A stretch of DNA of 64,000 nucleotides from Brevibacillus sedimenti (GTDB lineage Bacteria; Bacillota; Bacilli; Brevibacillales; Brevibacillaceae), in NCBI RefSeq assembly GCF_020923495.1, contig NZ_CP064048.1:1939501-2003500 (forward strand). Reading direction: 5' to 3'. The position numbers and the translations under genes were made by a program. Positions 54,432 through 64,000 of this stretch are shown here, in pieces. The notes under the pieces are model-generated. The model was given only the letters and a program-made list of their open reading frames with translations, ran no database searches and was not told where the DNA came from. Within the stretch, counting starts at the first letter, position 1. Each line of letters begins with the position of its first letter.

Positions 54432-55069
54432 GGTGGATCTGGGTGAGACACGGACAGACGGAGGAGAACCGCACCGGCCGCTACCTGGGACACAGCGATG
54501 TGCCGCTGAACGAACACGGCTGCGCCCAGGCGGAGCAGGCAGCCCGGATGCTCGCTTCGGAACGCCCGGCGGCGCTTTACACCAGCGATTTGCTCCGCTG
54601 CCGGCAAACGGCGGAACGGCTGGCAGCTGTCTGGGGACTGGGGCCCCGCGCCGTGCCCGCCCTGCGCGAGCTGTCGTTTGGCGCGTGGGAGCGGCTCACC
54701 TATGACGAGCTGATGGCACGGGACGGCGAACTCGCCCGCCGCTGGTACGACAATCCGTTTGACTGTGCGCCGCCGGGCGGAGAAACCCTGACTCAGTTGG
54801 GGGAGCGGGTGGATCGCTGGCTGATGCAGCTGATGAGGTCTGTTTCCATGGACGATACCGTCTGTCTGGTGACCCACGGCGGTGTTATCCGCTGGTTTCA
54901 GGCGGCCTGGGTGGAAAACGATCCCCGCCGCTACTGGCAGGTGGACGGCGTGGGCCACGGCGGCGTTATCGTCGCTAAGTGGGACGGACGCCGCTGGACG
55001 GCGGCACGGATGGAAGACAATCCTTCTGCATCGGGCGAGAAGCATGTTTCCATGCAGAGCAGCTTGTGA
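54428..55069 (+). CDS. cobC: Alpha-ribazole phosphatase (CobC-like histidine phosphatase)
   Basis: 213 residues from GTG 54428, overlapping the cobS stop. RHGQTEENRTGRYLGH holds the catalytic His of the branch-1 phosphoglycerate-mutase-like family; LVTHGGVIRW has the second His. In this operon the likely substrate is alpha-ribazole phosphate. Confidence 0.88.
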   Translation: MRWIWVRHGQTEENRTGRYLGHSDVPLNEHGCAQAEQAARMLASERPAALYTSDLLRCRQTAERLAAVWGLGPRAVPALRELSFGAWERLTYDELMARDGELARRWYDNPFDCAPPGGETLTQLGERVDRWLMQLMRSVSMDDTVCLVTHGGVIRWFQAAWVENDPRRYWQVDGVGHGGVIVAKWDGRRWTAARMEDNPSASGEKHVSMQSSL

Positions 55070-55174
55070 GCCCTGCCGCAGAGCGGCGATTTGCGGGAAA
55101 AAAAAGCCCATTCCTGCCTCCCGCATGGGTAATAGAACGGAACCACCGCGTGTGGAAACAAAGAGAGGGACGAG

Positions 55175-56143
55175 ATGAACGAGGCATTGATATTGCTGGC
55201 AGCGTACGGGATAGACCGGGTGGTGGGCGATCCGCGCAGTCTGCCGCATCCGGTGGTCGGAATAGGCTGGTGCATCATGGGGCTGGAGCGGCTGCTGCGC
55301 GCGCTGGTCAAGCGGGAAGAGCACCTGAAAGCGGCCGGTATTTTGTTCCCGCTGTTGATTGCAGGCGGCAGCCTTGTCGTCACCTGGGCACTGCTGTACG
55401 CGGCGGGATGGGTCCATCCCTGGCTGGCCATCGCTCTGGAAGTCTGGCTGATTTCCACCACCATTGCCACCAAAGGCTTGGCCGACGCCGGCATGGAGAT
55501 TTTTCACCACCTGCAAAGAGGTGATTGGGCGGCGGCCCGCCAGTCGCTCTCCATGGTCGTCGGCCGGGACACGGAGCAGCTGGATGAATCGGAAATTTGC
55601 CGGGGGGCGGTGGAGACCGTGGCGGAGAACATCGTCGACGCGATCATCTCTCCGCTGGTGTACGCCGCGCTGGGCGGCGCGCCGCTGGCGATGGCCTATC
55701 GGGCGGCCAATACCCTGGACTCGATGGTCGGCTACAAGAACGAGAAGTACCGCAATCTCGGCTGGGCGTCGGCGCGGTTTGACGATTTGCTCAATTACCT
55801 GCCCGCCCGCCTGACCGCCCTTTTGCTCGTCGCCGTCAGTTGGCTGATACGGCTGGACTGGCGCCAGTGCTGGGCGGTAATCCGGCGCGACGCCAGGCTG
55901 CACCCCAGCCCCAACAGCGGGCTGCCGGAAGCGGGCGTGGCGGGCGCGCTCGGCGTGCAGCTTGGCGGACTCAACTACTACCAGGGCGTGCCGTCCAACC
56001 GGGCCAAGCTGGGCAATCCTCTCCGGCCGCTCCGCCCGGACGACATCGCTGCGGCGGTCCGGCTGATGAAGCTGGTGTCGGTCCTGGGGCTTGTCTTCTG
56101 CATGGCGGCGGCCTTCGCGATTTCGGTGAGCACGGGCCCATAG
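55175..56143 (+). CDS. cbiB: Adenosylcobinamide-phosphate synthase CbiB
   Basis: 322 residues, GAGAGGG before ATG 55175. AYGIDRVVGDPRSLPHPVVG at the N-terminus and DAIISPLVYAALGGAPLAMA in the centre are hallmarks; at least four helices. It attaches the aminopropanol phosphate arm delivered by CobD. A 105-base gap separates it from cobC and holds no other gene. Confidence 0.95.
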   Translation: MNEALILLAAYGIDRVVGDPRSLPHPVVGIGWCIMGLERLLRALVKREEHLKAAGILFPLLIAGGSLVVTWALLYAAGWVHPWLAIALEVWLISTTIATKGLADAGMEIFHHLQRGDWAAARQSLSMVVGRDTEQLDESEICRGAVETVAENIVDAIISPLVYAALGGAPLAMAYRAANTLDSMVGYKNEKYRNLGWASARFDDLLNYLPARLTALLLVAVSWLIRLDWRQCWAVIRRDARLHPSPNSGLPEAGVAGALGVQLGGLNYYQGVPSNRAKLGNPLRPLRPDDIAAAVRLMKLVSVLGLVFCMAAAFAISVSTGP

Positions 56144-56169
56144 GGACCGTTATGGAAAGGAGGCTCCTC

Positions 56170-57861
56170 ATGAGCGGAAAATTGTTTGTCGTCGGCTTCG
56201 GGCCGGGCAGTTTCGACCACATTACCAAGCGGGCCCGGGAAGCGATCGAGGAAAGTGACGTGATCATCGGGTACACCACCTATGTGGACTTGATCCGCGG
56301 CCTCTTGACCGATCAGGAGATCGTCAGCACCGGCATGACCGAAGAAGTGAGCCGGGCGCGGGAAGCCGTCCGGCAGGCGGAAGCAGGCAAAACAGTGGCG
56401 GTGATCTCCAGCGGCGACGCGGGCGTGTACGGCATGGCCGGGCTGATCTACGAAGTGCTGGTGGAGCAGGGCTGGTCGCGGGAGGGCGGTGTGGAGGTGG
56501 AGGTGATCCCGGGCATCTCTGCAATCAACTCCTGCGGGGCTCTGCTTGGGGCACCGATCATGCACGACGCCTGCACCATCAGCCTGAGCGACCACCTGAC
56601 GCCGTGGGAACGGATCGCCAAGCGTATCGACGCGGCGGGACAGGCAGATTTCGTCATCGCCTTGTACAACCCGCGCAGCGGACGGCGGACGCGCCAAATC
56701 GTGGAGGCGCAGCGCATCCTGCTCAAGTACCGCTCGCCCGACACTCCGGTCGGCATCGTCAAAAGCGCCTATCGAGAGCGGCAGCGGATCGAGCTGACCA
56801 CGCTGGGCAAGATGCTGGAGCACGACATCGGCATGCTGACGACGGTCATCATCGGCAATTCCTCCACCTTTGTCTACGACGGGCTGATGATTACCCCGCG
56901 CGGCTATCAGCGCAAGTATACGCTGTCGTCGGACGAACAGGCGCTGAAGCCGCACCAGCGACTGCGGGTGGAAAACGAGCCGTGGTCGCTGGAAGCACAG
57001 GCAGGCAGCGGCCTGGTTCAGGCGGCGCCATTTCCTGTCGCGGAGGAGTCCGCCGCGGCTGTCGCGGACATGTCGGCCGGTCAGCGAGAGCAGCCTGACG
57101 CCGTCCGGACGCCGTACGACTGGGCGATGCAGGCACTTGCTGCGCTTCATGGGGACGAGGGAGCGGCAACCGTTGCTCCGCCAGCTGGCAGGCCCCCCAG
57201 CGGGTTTGTGCCCGAAATGATTTTCGAGTGCGCAGTCAGCCCGGGGGTGGCAAACAAGAAGTTTACGCCTCGGCAGATGCTCGCGCTGGCCGAACTGGCA
57301 GGAGAAAAAGGGGAAATCGAATACACGCCGCATCACCAGATCATCCTGCGCGTCCCGACCGCCGATCCCAATACGGTGACAGAACGCCTGCGCCAGCTGG
57401 GGCTGCTGCTGATGCCGACCGGTGACGTGGTACAGGTGAAGGCGTGCGACTTCTGCGACGGGGAGAAAAAGGACGGGATTCCCTACGCAGAGGAGCTTCA
57501 GCAAAAGCTGGGCGGCCAGACGATGCCCAAGGAACTGAAGATCGGGGTCAACGGCTGCGGCATGGCCTGCTACGGCGCAGTCAAGGAAGACATCGGCATC
57601 GTCTTTCGCAAGGGAAAGGTTGACCTGTTCCTCGGCGCCAAAACGGTGGGGCGCAGCGCTCACGCCGGCATACCGGTGGCGGAGGGCATTGAGCCTGAGG
57701 AGATCGTGCCGCTGATTGAGCGGATTGTGGCGCGGTACAAGCGGGATGCCTTCCCGAACGAACGGTTTCACAAGTTTTTTCAGCGCGTCGGTGAGATTGA
57801 GGGATTTGTCTGGCAGGAGATGCCTGCGCCAAAGATTGAAAACGCCGTCTGCGGGGATTGA
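56170..57861 (+). CDS. cbiH: Precorrin-3B C17-methyltransferase fused to a nitrite/sulfite-reductase-like Fe-S domain (CbiH60 type)
   Basis: 563 residues from ATG 56170, AAAGGAGG upstream. Residues 1-245 are the SAM-dependent tetrapyrrole methylase (VVGFGPGSFDHITKRA, SSGDAGVYGMAG, LYNPRSGRR). After a Pro/Ala-rich linker the C-terminal 220 residues show a ferredoxin-like half (PEMIFECAVSPGVANKKFTP) and a 4Fe-4S motif from CDFC and CGMAC. B. megaterium CbiH60 has this layout and performs ring contraction with methylation. Confidence 0.92.
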   Translation: MSGKLFVVGFGPGSFDHITKRAREAIEESDVIIGYTTYVDLIRGLLTDQEIVSTGMTEEVSRAREAVRQAEAGKTVAVISSGDAGVYGMAGLIYEVLVEQGWSREGGVEVEVIPGISAINSCGALLGAPIMHDACTISLSDHLTPWERIAKRIDAAGQADFVIALYNPRSGRRTRQIVEAQRILLKYRSPDTPVGIVKSAYRERQRIELTTLGKMLEHDIGMLTTVIIGNSSTFVYDGLMITPRGYQRKYTLSSDEQALKPHQRLRVENEPWSLEAQAGSGLVQAAPFPVAEESAAAVADMSAGQREQPDAVRTPYDWAMQALAALHGDEGAATVAPPAGRPPSGFVPEMIFECAVSPGVANKKFTPRQMLALAELAGEKGEIEYTPHHQIILRVPTADPNTVTERLRQLGLLLMPTGDVVQVKACDFCDGEKKDGIPYAEELQQKLGGQTMPKELKIGVNGCGMACYGAVKEDIGIVFRKGKVDLFLGAKTVGRSAHAGIPVAEGIEPEEIVPLIERIVARYKRDAFPNERFHKFFQRVGEIEGFVWQEMPAPKIENAVCGD

Positions 57862-57912
57862 GTCTGCTCGCCGGTCTGGAGCGTGCCCGCGGGCGAATAA
57901 GGAGGACGAGAC

Positions 57913-58869
57913 ATGGACGCGGTGTTGTTTGTCGGCCACGGGAGCAAGGACCCCGAGGGAAACGAAGAAGTCAGGCAGTTTGTGGCCGCGTTGGCCCCGG
58001 AGTTGGACATACCCATCATCGAAACGTGTTTTCTGGAGTTTGAACAGCCGGACGTGCTGCAAGGACTGGACACCTGTGTGAAGCGAGGGGCGACCCGGGT
58101 GGCGGTCATCCCGATCATCCTGTTTTCCGCCGGCCACGCCAAGATTCACATTCCGGCGGCCATCGACGAGGCGAAGGAAAAGCATCCGCACGTGCAATTT
58201 ATCTACGGGCGGCCGATTGGCGTCCACGAGCAGGTGCTGGACATATTGGCGGCGCGCATGGCGGAAGCCGGATTCGCCTCCGGGGCGGATGACGAGGAGC
58301 TGGCCGTGCTGGTCATCGGCCGGGGCAGCAGCGATCCGGACGCCAACAGTGACATCTACAAGATGTCCCGCCTGTTCTGGGAGCGATGGCGGGCGAAATG
58401 GGTGGAGACGGCCTTCATGGGCGTCACCTTTCCCCTGTACGAAGAAGGGGTGGAGCGCTGTGTCAAGCTGGGGGCGCGCCACGTGGTGGTACTGCCGTAC
58501 TTTCTGTTTACCGGCGTGCTGATCAAGCGGATGGCGGATCAATTGGGGCACTTTCGCGCGCGTTATCCCGAAGTCCGCTTTACCCTGGCGGAATATTTCG
58601 GCTACCACCCGCTGCTCAAGGCGGTGCTGAAAGAGCGGGTGGAAGAGGCGCTGCACGGCGAAGTAAGGCTGAACTGTGACACCTGCCAGTACAGGCTGGC
58701 GGCGATGGAGCACATCGGCCATCATCACCACCATCATCACGACCACGATCATGGCCACGGGCATCATCACGGCCACAGTCACGATCATGACCACAGCCAC
58801 GATCATGACCACAGCCGCGGCGGCAGCCATGACCACCATCACGAGCACATGCCGCAGGGGGCGAAGTAG
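57913..58869 (+). CDS. cbiX: Sirohydrochlorin cobaltochelatase CbiX with His-rich tail
   Basis: 318 residues, AAGGAGG before ATG 57913. Two class II chelatase halves: FVGHGSKDPEG with the metal His in the first and VIGRGSSDPD in the second; SAGHAKIHIP has the other His. NCDTCQYR is a C-x-x-C as in the 4Fe-4S site of Bacillus CbiX. The last 45 residues are largely His and Asp (HHHHHHHDHDHGHGHHHGHS and on), probably holding cobalt. Confidence 0.95.
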   Translation: MDAVLFVGHGSKDPEGNEEVRQFVAALAPELDIPIIETCFLEFEQPDVLQGLDTCVKRGATRVAVIPIILFSAGHAKIHIPAAIDEAKEKHPHVQFIYGRPIGVHEQVLDILAARMAEAGFASGADDEELAVLVIGRGSSDPDANSDIYKMSRLFWERWRAKWVETAFMGVTFPLYEEGVERCVKLGARHVVVLPYFLFTGVLIKRMADQLGHFRARYPEVRFTLAEYFGYHPLLKAVLKERVEEALHGEVRLNCDTCQYRLAAMEHIGHHHHHHHDHDHGHGHHHGHSHDHDHSHDHDHSRGGSHDHHHEHMPQGAK

Positions 58870-58881
58870 GAGGGACGAGCG

Positions 58882-59661
58882 ATGATTCTCGTATTGGCCG
58901 GAACCAGCGACGCACGGGAGTTGGCCCTGCGGATCATGGCGGCGGGATACGACCTGTTGACCACCGTCGTGACGGAGAACGCTGCCAAAAGCATGGCCGA
59001 AGCCGGTTTGCCGGTGCAGGTGGGCCGTCTGAACGCGGAGGACATTTGCCGGTTGATTACAGCCAAAGGCGTGCAGGCCGTGGTGGACGCAAGCCACCCC
59101 TACGCGGAAGAAGCGTCGAAAAACGCCATGGCCGGCGCCAGGGAGGCGGGTGTCCCCTACATTCGCTACGAGCGGGAAAGCGTCGCCTCACCCGGACATG
59201 ACAACATCACCGTGGTGAAGGATTACGTCGAGGCGGCCGAAGTGGCGGCGCAGAAACGCGGCGTGATCATGCTGACGACCGGCAGCAAGACGCTGAAGAT
59301 TTTCACCGACCGGCTGCTCGGCCTGCCGGACACGACGCTGGTCGCCCGGATGCTGCCGCGCGTGGACAACATGCAGAAGTGCGAGGAACTGGGCATCGAG
59401 CAAAAGAACATCGTCGCCATGCAGGGGCCGTTTTCCAAGGAACTGAACAAGGCGCTCTACAACCATTACGGCGTGACGCTGATGATCACCAAGGAGAGCG
59501 GCCGCGCAGGCGCGTTTGACGAAAAAGTGGAAGCGGCCCTGGAAATGGGCATCGAGACGATTGTGATCGCCCGGCCGCAGATTGAGTACGGCACTGCGTA
59601 TACCGATTTTGACGGCGTCATCGGGCAGCTGCGGGAATTGGCTGTCCCTGCCGTGGGATAA
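58882..59661 (+). CDS. cbiJ: Cobalt-precorrin-6A reductase CbiJ (CobK)
   Basis: 259 residues, GGAGGGACGAGCG before the ATG. The opening ILVLAGTSDARELALRI and VDASHPYAEEASKNA are diagnostic. NADH/NADPH-dependent reduction in the corrin pathway. 12 bases after cbiX. Confidence 0.93.
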   Translation: MILVLAGTSDARELALRIMAAGYDLLTTVVTENAAKSMAEAGLPVQVGRLNAEDICRLITAKGVQAVVDASHPYAEEASKNAMAGAREAGVPYIRYERESVASPGHDNITVVKDYVEAAEVAAQKRGVIMLTTGSKTLKIFTDRLLGLPDTTLVARMLPRVDNMQKCEELGIEQKNIVAMQGPFSKELNKALYNHYGVTLMITKESGRAGAFDEKVEAALEMGIETIVIARPQIEYGTAYTDFDGVIGQLRELAVPAVG

Positions 59662-59754
59662 ACAGCCCCGGGCCCCGGGATCCGGGGCCGCTTTCGCGGG
59701 ACGGGCCCGCTGACGAGATCGAAAGCTGCCTGCAAAGAAAGGGAGGAGCGCGAC

Positions 59755-60405
59755 ATGGACTTTCGCACGGAGTTTAGACCGCTGACGGTGCAGCCGCAGG
59801 AGATCGAGGACAAGAGTTTTCAGATCATTACGGAGGAGCTGGGAGAGCATCCGTTTACCGAGGAGCAGTTCCCGGTGGTGCAGCGCGTGATTCACGCTTC
59901 TGCCGACTTTGAGCTGGGACGCAGCCTGGTCTTTCACCCGGACGCCGTCCGCGCGGGCATTGAAGCCATCCGCAGCGGCAAAATCGTCGTGGCCGACGTG
60001 CAGATGGTGCAGGTGGGGATCAGCAAACAACGGATCGAAAAGTTCGGCGGTCAGGTGAAAGTGTACATCTCCGACAAGGACGTCATGGAAGAGGCGAAGC
60101 GGCTCAACACGACGCGGGCGATCATCTCCATGCGCAAGGCAGTCAAGGAGGCGGAGGGCGGCATTTTCGCCATCGGCAACGCGCCGACCGCATTGTTGGA
60201 GCTGATCCGCCTGGTGAAGGAAGGAGAGGCCAAACCGGGCCTCATCATCGGTATGCCGGTCGGATTCGTCTCCGCCGCCGAATCAAAGGAAGAGCTGGCC
60301 AAACTGGACGTGCCGTTTATCACCAACATCGGGCGCAAGGGCGGCAGTCCGGTCACCGTGGCGGCGGTCAACGCACTCTCGCTGATGGCGGAACGGTTGG
60401 GATAG
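59755..60405 (+). CDS. cbiC: Cobalt-precorrin-8 methylmutase CbiC
   Basis: 216 residues, GGGAGGAG upstream. RVIHASADFELGRSLVFHP has the catalytic His; GNAPTALLELIRL and GMPVGFVSAAESKEEL follow. It moves a methyl group to give cobyrinate. Confidence 0.95.
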   Translation: MDFRTEFRPLTVQPQEIEDKSFQIITEELGEHPFTEEQFPVVQRVIHASADFELGRSLVFHPDAVRAGIEAIRSGKIVVADVQMVQVGISKQRIEKFGGQVKVYISDKDVMEEAKRLNTTRAIISMRKAVKEAEGGIFAIGNAPTALLELIRLVKEGEAKPGLIIGMPVGFVSAAESKEELAKLDVPFITNIGRKGGSPVTVAAVNALSLMAERLG

Positions 60406-60408
60406 GTC

Positions 60409-61524
60409 ATGGCGGCAAAAGCGGCGACGGAAGAAAAGGAAGCCAAACCGCTCCGCCACGGCTACACCACGGGCGCGTGCGCGGCTGCGGCGACCAAGGC
60501 GGCTCTCACCGCCCTGATCACCCAAAAGCGGCAGACGCAGGCCACCATTCCCCTGCCGGCCGGCATGGATGTGACGTTTCAACTGGAGAGCTGCGAGTGG
60601 ACTGCCGACGAGGCGACAGCGGGCATCATCAAGGATGGCGGAGACGACCCCGATGCGACTCACGGCGCCTTGATCCTCAGCACGGTCACCTGGCGGGACG
60701 AGCCGGGCATGGAGCTGGACGGCGGCGTCGGCGTGGGCCGGGTGACCAAGCCGGGACTGCCGGTGCCGGTCGGCGAGGCGGCGATCAACCCTGTCCCCCG
60801 GAAAATGATTCGAGAGGCGGTTCAGTCCGTGCTGGGAGAGTACGGCGTGGAGCGGGGCGTGCGCGTGGTTATTTCCGTGCCCGCCGGAGAGGAGATCGCG
60901 AAAAAGACGATGAACGGGCGGCTCGGCATCGTCGGCGGCATTTCCATTCTCGGCACGCGCGGCATTGTCGTCCCCTTTTCCACTGCCGCCTACAAGGCCA
61001 GCATCGCTCAGGCGATCAACGTGGCCCGCGAGGCGGGATGCGCGCACCTCGTGCTGTCCACCGGCGGCAAAAGCGAGCAGTTCGGCATGCAGCTGTACCC
61101 CGAACTGCCGGAGGAAGCATTCATCGAGATGGGGGATTTTGTCGGGTTTTCCCTGCAGCAGTGCAAGCGTAAGCAGGTGAAAAAGGTAACCCTGGTCGGG
61201 ATGATGGGGAAGTTCTCCAAAGTGGCCCAAGGGGTGATGATGGTTCATTCCAAGAGCGCGCCGGTCAATTTTGATTTTCTCGCCGGGCTTGCGGCCGAGG
61301 CGGGGGCGCCCGACGAGCTGGTGCGGCAGGCGAAAGAAGCCAATACAGCAGCACAGGTGGGCGACTTGATGGCGGATTGCCCCGCTTTTTTTGACAAGCT
61401 GTGCGAAAGCTGCTGCCGCGCCGGCCTGAAGGAAGTGGGCGGCGGCATGGAGATTGAGACTGTGTTGATTACGATGAAAGGGTCCCTGTTGGGAAGGGTG
61501 ACAGTGAATGACACAGGCGATTAA
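60409..61524 (+). CDS. cbiD: Cobalt-precorrin-5B C1-methyltransferase CbiD
   Basis: 371 residues. [31 protein letters not shown] and GGKSEQFGM are the family signatures. CbiD is specific to the oxygen-independent (early cobalt insertion) route, which together with CbiX fixes the pathway type. It overlaps cbiET by 17 bases. Confidence 0.95.
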   Translation: MAAKAATEEKEAKPLRHGYTTGACAAAATKAALTALITQKRQTQATIPLPAGMDVTFQLESCEWTADEATAGIIKDGGDDPDATHGALILSTVTWRDEPGMELDGGVGVGRVTKPGLPVPVGEAAINPVPRKMIREAVQSVLGEYGVERGVRVVISVPAGEEIAKKTMNGRLGIVGGISILGTRGIVVPFSTAAYKASIAQAINVAREAGCAHLVLSTGGKSEQFGMQLYPELPEEAFIEMGDFVGFSLQQCKRKQVKKVTLVGMMGKFSKVAQGVMMVHSKSAPVNFDFLAGLAAEAGAPDELVRQAKEANTAAQVGDLMADCPAFFDKLCESCCRAGLKEVGGGMEIETVLITMKGSLLGRVTVNDTGD

Positions 61525-62740
61525 GGTGATCGGAATCGGGGACGACGGACAGCAGAGCTTGCTGCCGTTGTACCGCACATGGATCATGGAGAGCGAACTT
61601 TTGGTCGGGGGAGAACGGCACCTCTCCTTTTTTCCCGAGTACACGGGCGAAAAGCTGGTGCTGAAGGGAGGCCTGATGGCGCTGGCGGACCGGTTGCGCG
61701 AGGAGAAGCGGAAAACGGTAATCCTCGCCTCGGGCGATCCGCTGTTTTACGGCGTTGGCAGCCTGCTGGCCAAAAAGCTGCACGTGGAAATTTACCCGCA
61801 TCTCAGCTCGATTCAGCTCGCCTTTGCCAGAATGGGCGAATCGTGGCAGGATGCCTACTTTGCCAGCGTGCACGGGCGCAGCATGAAGGGACTGGCGCAG
61901 CGGATCGACGGCAGGGACAAGGTGGCCCTTTTGACCGATCGCCAGAACAATCCCGCCGCCATCGCCCGCTACCTGCTTTCGTTTGGCATGACCGAGTACG
62001 ACGCGTTTGTAGGCGAAAACCTGGGCAGCCAGGAAGAGCGGAGCGGCTGGTACACGCTGGAGGAGATGGCGGAGGGCACCTTTTCCGACCTGAACGTGGT
62101 GATCCTGCGCAGGCGGCGGGAGAGTCCTGTCTGGCCGCTCGGCATCGCCGACGAAGCGTTTGCCCAGCGCAAGCCGGACAAAGGGCTGATTACAAAAAAG
62201 GAAGTGCGCATACTCAGCCTGGCGCAGATGCAGCTTCACGTCAAAAGCGTCGTCTGGGACATCGGCACCTGCACCGGTTCGGTGGCGATTGAAGCGGCGC
62301 GGATCGCCCGGGAAGGCGAGGTGTACGCGGTGGAAAAAAACGCGGACGATTTGGAAAACTGCCGCCAGAACATGGCCAGGTTCCGCACCGATTTCACCGT
62401 CGTGCACGCCAGAGCGCCGGAGGGCCTGGAGCAGTTTCCCGATCCGGACGCGGTTTTTATCGGCGGCAGCGGCGGCGAACTGCGTGAGCTTTTGCGCGTA
62501 TGCTGCAGCCGCTTGAGGCCAAACGGCCGGATCGTCGTCAATGCGGCCACGATCGAGACGCTGTACGCGGCGCTGCAGGCGTTTGCGGAGGAACACTTTG
62601 AGACGGCGGTGACGCTGACGCAGCTGTCGCGCAGCAAGCCAATCCTGAACATGACCCGGTTCGAGGGGCTCAACCCCGTCTACATCATCACTGCCTGGGC
62701 CAAACAGGAGGGGAGACAGAGAGGAGGAGACAGCGCATGA
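61508..62740 (+). CDS. cbiET: Fused cobalt-precorrin-7 C5-methyltransferase and C15-methyltransferase/decarboxylase CbiE-CbiT
   Basis: 410 residues. About 1-200 is CbiE ([31 protein letters not shown]); 210-405 is CbiT, a Rossmann SAM enzyme with [16 protein letters not shown]. The fusion equals CobL of the aerobic route and is common in Bacilli. Confidence 0.95.
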   Translation: MTQAIKVIGIGDDGQQSLLPLYRTWIMESELLVGGERHLSFFPEYTGEKLVLKGGLMALADRLREEKRKTVILASGDPLFYGVGSLLAKKLHVEIYPHLSSIQLAFARMGESWQDAYFASVHGRSMKGLAQRIDGRDKVALLTDRQNNPAAIARYLLSFGMTEYDAFVGENLGSQEERSGWYTLEEMAEGTFSDLNVVILRRRRESPVWPLGIADEAFAQRKPDKGLITKKEVRILSLAQMQLHVKSVVWDIGTCTGSVAIEAARIAREGEVYAVEKNADDLENCRQNMARFRTDFTVVHARAPEGLEQFPDPDAVFIGGSGGELRELLRVCCSRLRPNGRIVVNAATIETLYAALQAFAEEHFETAVTLTQLSRSKPILNMTRFEGLNPVYIITAWAKQEGRQRGGDSA

Positions 62741-63453
62741 GCGGGATTGGAACCCTGTACGGCATCGGCGTCGGCCCCGGCGATCCGGAGCTGATTACGG
62801 TCAAGGCATTTCGCCTGCTGCAGCAGGCGCCGGTGGTCGCCTACCCGAAAAAGCGGATGGGCAGCAAAAGCTACGCCCACCAGATTGCAGAGTTGTACGT
62901 CAAGCCTTCGGACGGCAAGGAGATGCTCGGACTGGTCTTTCCGATGACCAAGGACAAGGACGTGCTGGAGCGGGAGTGGGCCAACACAGTGAAGATTGTC
63001 TGGGAGCGGCTGCGCCAAGGCAAGGACGTCGCCTTTGTCACCGAGGGCGATCCGCTGTTTTACAGCACGTTTATTCACATGATGCGGGTGATGCAGGCGG
63101 CACATCCCGAGGTGCGGATCGTCTCCGTGCCGGGCGTCTCCTCGTTTCTCGGCGCCGCTTCCCGGCTCGGCCTGCCGCTTGCGGACGGCGATGAGCAGAT
63201 CGGCATCATTCCGGCCACGGACGACCGGGAGGCGATGCGACAGGCGCTGCTTTCGCACGACTGCGTCGTCTTTTTGAAGGTGGCCAAGGTGCTGCCGATG
63301 ATCATCGGGCTGCTGCGCGAGCTGGATCTCGTCGACAAGGCGGCCGTCGCCACGAAAGTGACCTCCGCCGAAGAAATGGTGTGGACGGACGTCCGCGAGC
63401 TGGAGCGGGCAGAGCTTGGTTACCTTACACTGATGGTGGTGAAAAGGACATGA
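62737..63453 (+). CDS. cbiL: Cobalt-factor II C20-methyltransferase CbiL
   Basis: 238 residues, starting within the stop of cbiET (ATGA). Tetrapyrrole methylase with [30 protein letters not shown] and [16 protein letters not shown]. It adds the C20 methyl that later leaves in ring contraction. Confidence 0.95.
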   Translation: MSGIGTLYGIGVGPGDPELITVKAFRLLQQAPVVAYPKKRMGSKSYAHQIAELYVKPSDGKEMLGLVFPMTKDKDVLEREWANTVKIVWERLRQGKDVAFVTEGDPLFYSTFIHMMRVMQAAHPEVRIVSVPGVSSFLGAASRLGLPLADGDEQIGIIPATDDREAMRQALLSHDCVVFLKVAKVLPMIIGLLRELDLVDKAAVATKVTSAEEMVWTDVRELERAELGYLTLMVVKRT

Positions 63454-64000
63454 AACTGTACATCGTGGGAGCGGGTCCTGGCGATCCCGATCTGATTACC
63501 GTAAAAGGGCTGAAACTGCTGCAGCAGGCGGATGTCGTCCTCTACACCGACTCGCTCGTCAGCGGCGAACTGGCGGCTAAGGCCAAGCCGGGCGCGGAAA
63601 TCCTGCAAAGCTCCGGCATGGCACTGGAAGAAATGGTGGACTTGATGGTCGACCGCGTCCGCCAGGGGAAAACAGTGGTCCGGCTGCACACCGGCGACCC
63701 GTCCGTCTACGGCGCGACGATGGAGCAGATCGCTCTCCTGAAACAGGCGGGCATAGACGTGGAGATCGTGCCGGGTGTCAGCTCCGTCTTTGCCGCGGCG
63801 GCGGCGCTGGGGGCGGAATTGACCATCCCCGAGCTGACGCAGACGCTGATCCTCACCAGGGCGGAGGGGCGCACTCCGGTGCCGGAACGGGAAAAGCTGC
63901 GTGCGCTGGCGGAGCATCACTGCACGATCGCCCTGTTTTTGAGCGCCACCCTGACGAAAAAAGTGGTCCGCGAGCTGACGGAAGCTGGCTGGAGCGAAGA
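63450..64000 (+). CDS. cbiF: Cobalt-precorrin-4 C11-methyltransferase CbiF (partial)
   Basis: Starts inside the cbiL stop (ATGA) and runs off the window after 183 codons. LYIVGAGPGDPDLITVKG, RLHTGDPSVYGATMEQ and VPGVSSVFAAAAALG identify it. The operon continues beyond the window; cbiG and cbiA/cobB have not yet appeared. Confidence 0.93.
   Translation, partial: MKLYIVGAGPGDPDLITVKGLKLLQQADVVLYTDSLVSGELAAKAKPGAEILQSSGMALEEMVDLMVDRVRQGKTVVRLHTGDPSVYGATMEQIALLKQAGIDVEIVPGVSSVFAAAAALGAELTIPELTQTLILTRAEGRTPVPEREKLRALAEHHCTIALFLSATLTKKVVRELTEAGWSE

Noticed and set aside
58710..58840. A simple repeat or CRISPR-like array in the CAC/GAC-rich stretch
   Set aside because: It is the codon repeat for the His/Asp tail of CbiX, in frame, without spacers or regular repeat length.
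55978..59097. A 1039-codon open frame on the minus strand opposite the cobalamin genes
   Set aside because: It is antisense to cbiH, cbiX and cbiJ, which have full family motifs. Long antisense frames are expected in GC-rich coding DNA, and its composition (His, Arg, Gln, Pro) is typical of such shadows.

Overview
The window looks like a chromosomal stretch of a fairly GC-rich, aerobic, endospore-forming member of the Bacillales. The nearest fit is the Brevibacillus/Paenibacillaceae group; this is inferred from gene content (GlpP/GlpD, SpoVR, QoxABCD, a Rok-like protein, MpsC/DUF2294, an oxygen-independent cobalamin pathway of the Bacillus megaterium kind) and not from a marker gene. No rRNA or tRNA gene was recognised.

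Layout. 0-3.4 kb: the tail of a transporter permease, a HAD phosphatase, then glpP and glpD with a GlpP-type leader terminator. 3.4-10.4 kb: an AT-rich accessory island with decayed IS3 and IS256 pieces, a calcium-repeat lipase, an intact IS21-family element with a visible 5-bp target duplication, and gene fragments. 10.4-14.8 kb: two divergent units that look like a sugar-acid degradation pathway (ALDH, split UxaA-type dehydratase, FAH-family enzyme) around a palindromic operator. 15-18.6 kb: two AT-rich secreted-protein genes, a deleted group II intron remnant and a copper-amine-oxidase-like secreted protein. 19.1-22.4 kb: a compact regulatory module with a LexA-fold protein that seems to lack its catalytic dyad, an ImmA-type protease, an XRE repressor, three matching operators, two SOS-like boxes, a divergent two-piece sigma-factor-like pair and, nearby, a BhlA-type holin-like gene.

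22.6-31.4 kb: a Rok-like protein, Dps behind a PerR-like box, then a molybdenum-cofactor/formate cluster (mobA, fdhD, formate/oxalate transporter, DUF2294 gene, moeA, mobB). A group II intron splits it, and two untranslated leaders share an 18-nt motif. 31.5-38.3 kb: PepF-like peptidase, UppP, DoxX, a broken arylamine N-acetyltransferase, DUF423, a small membrane protein and SpoVR. 38.4-43.1 kb: a broken DHA2 exporter with its TetR regulator and paired operators, then a CynX-type transporter with a divergent LysR regulator. 43.4-50.3 kb: qoxABCD, a small FAD protein and an intact DHA2 exporter. 51.1 kb to the end: a cobalamin riboswitch and a long tightly coupled cobalamin operon (cobA, cobD, cobU, cobS, cobC, cbiB, cbiH60/cobJ, cbiX, cbiJ, cbiC, cbiD, cbiET, cbiL, cbiF), cut by the window edge.

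Two points of caution and interest. Five otherwise conserved genes each lack one base in a short base run, which suggests sequencing error more than gene loss. The least familiar material is the SOS/ImmA/XRE/split-sigma circuit at 19-21.5 kb, the shared leader motif of the Mo-cofactor genes at 27.4 and 29.2 kb, and an 85-90-bp dispersed repeat at 14.8 and 31.3 kb.
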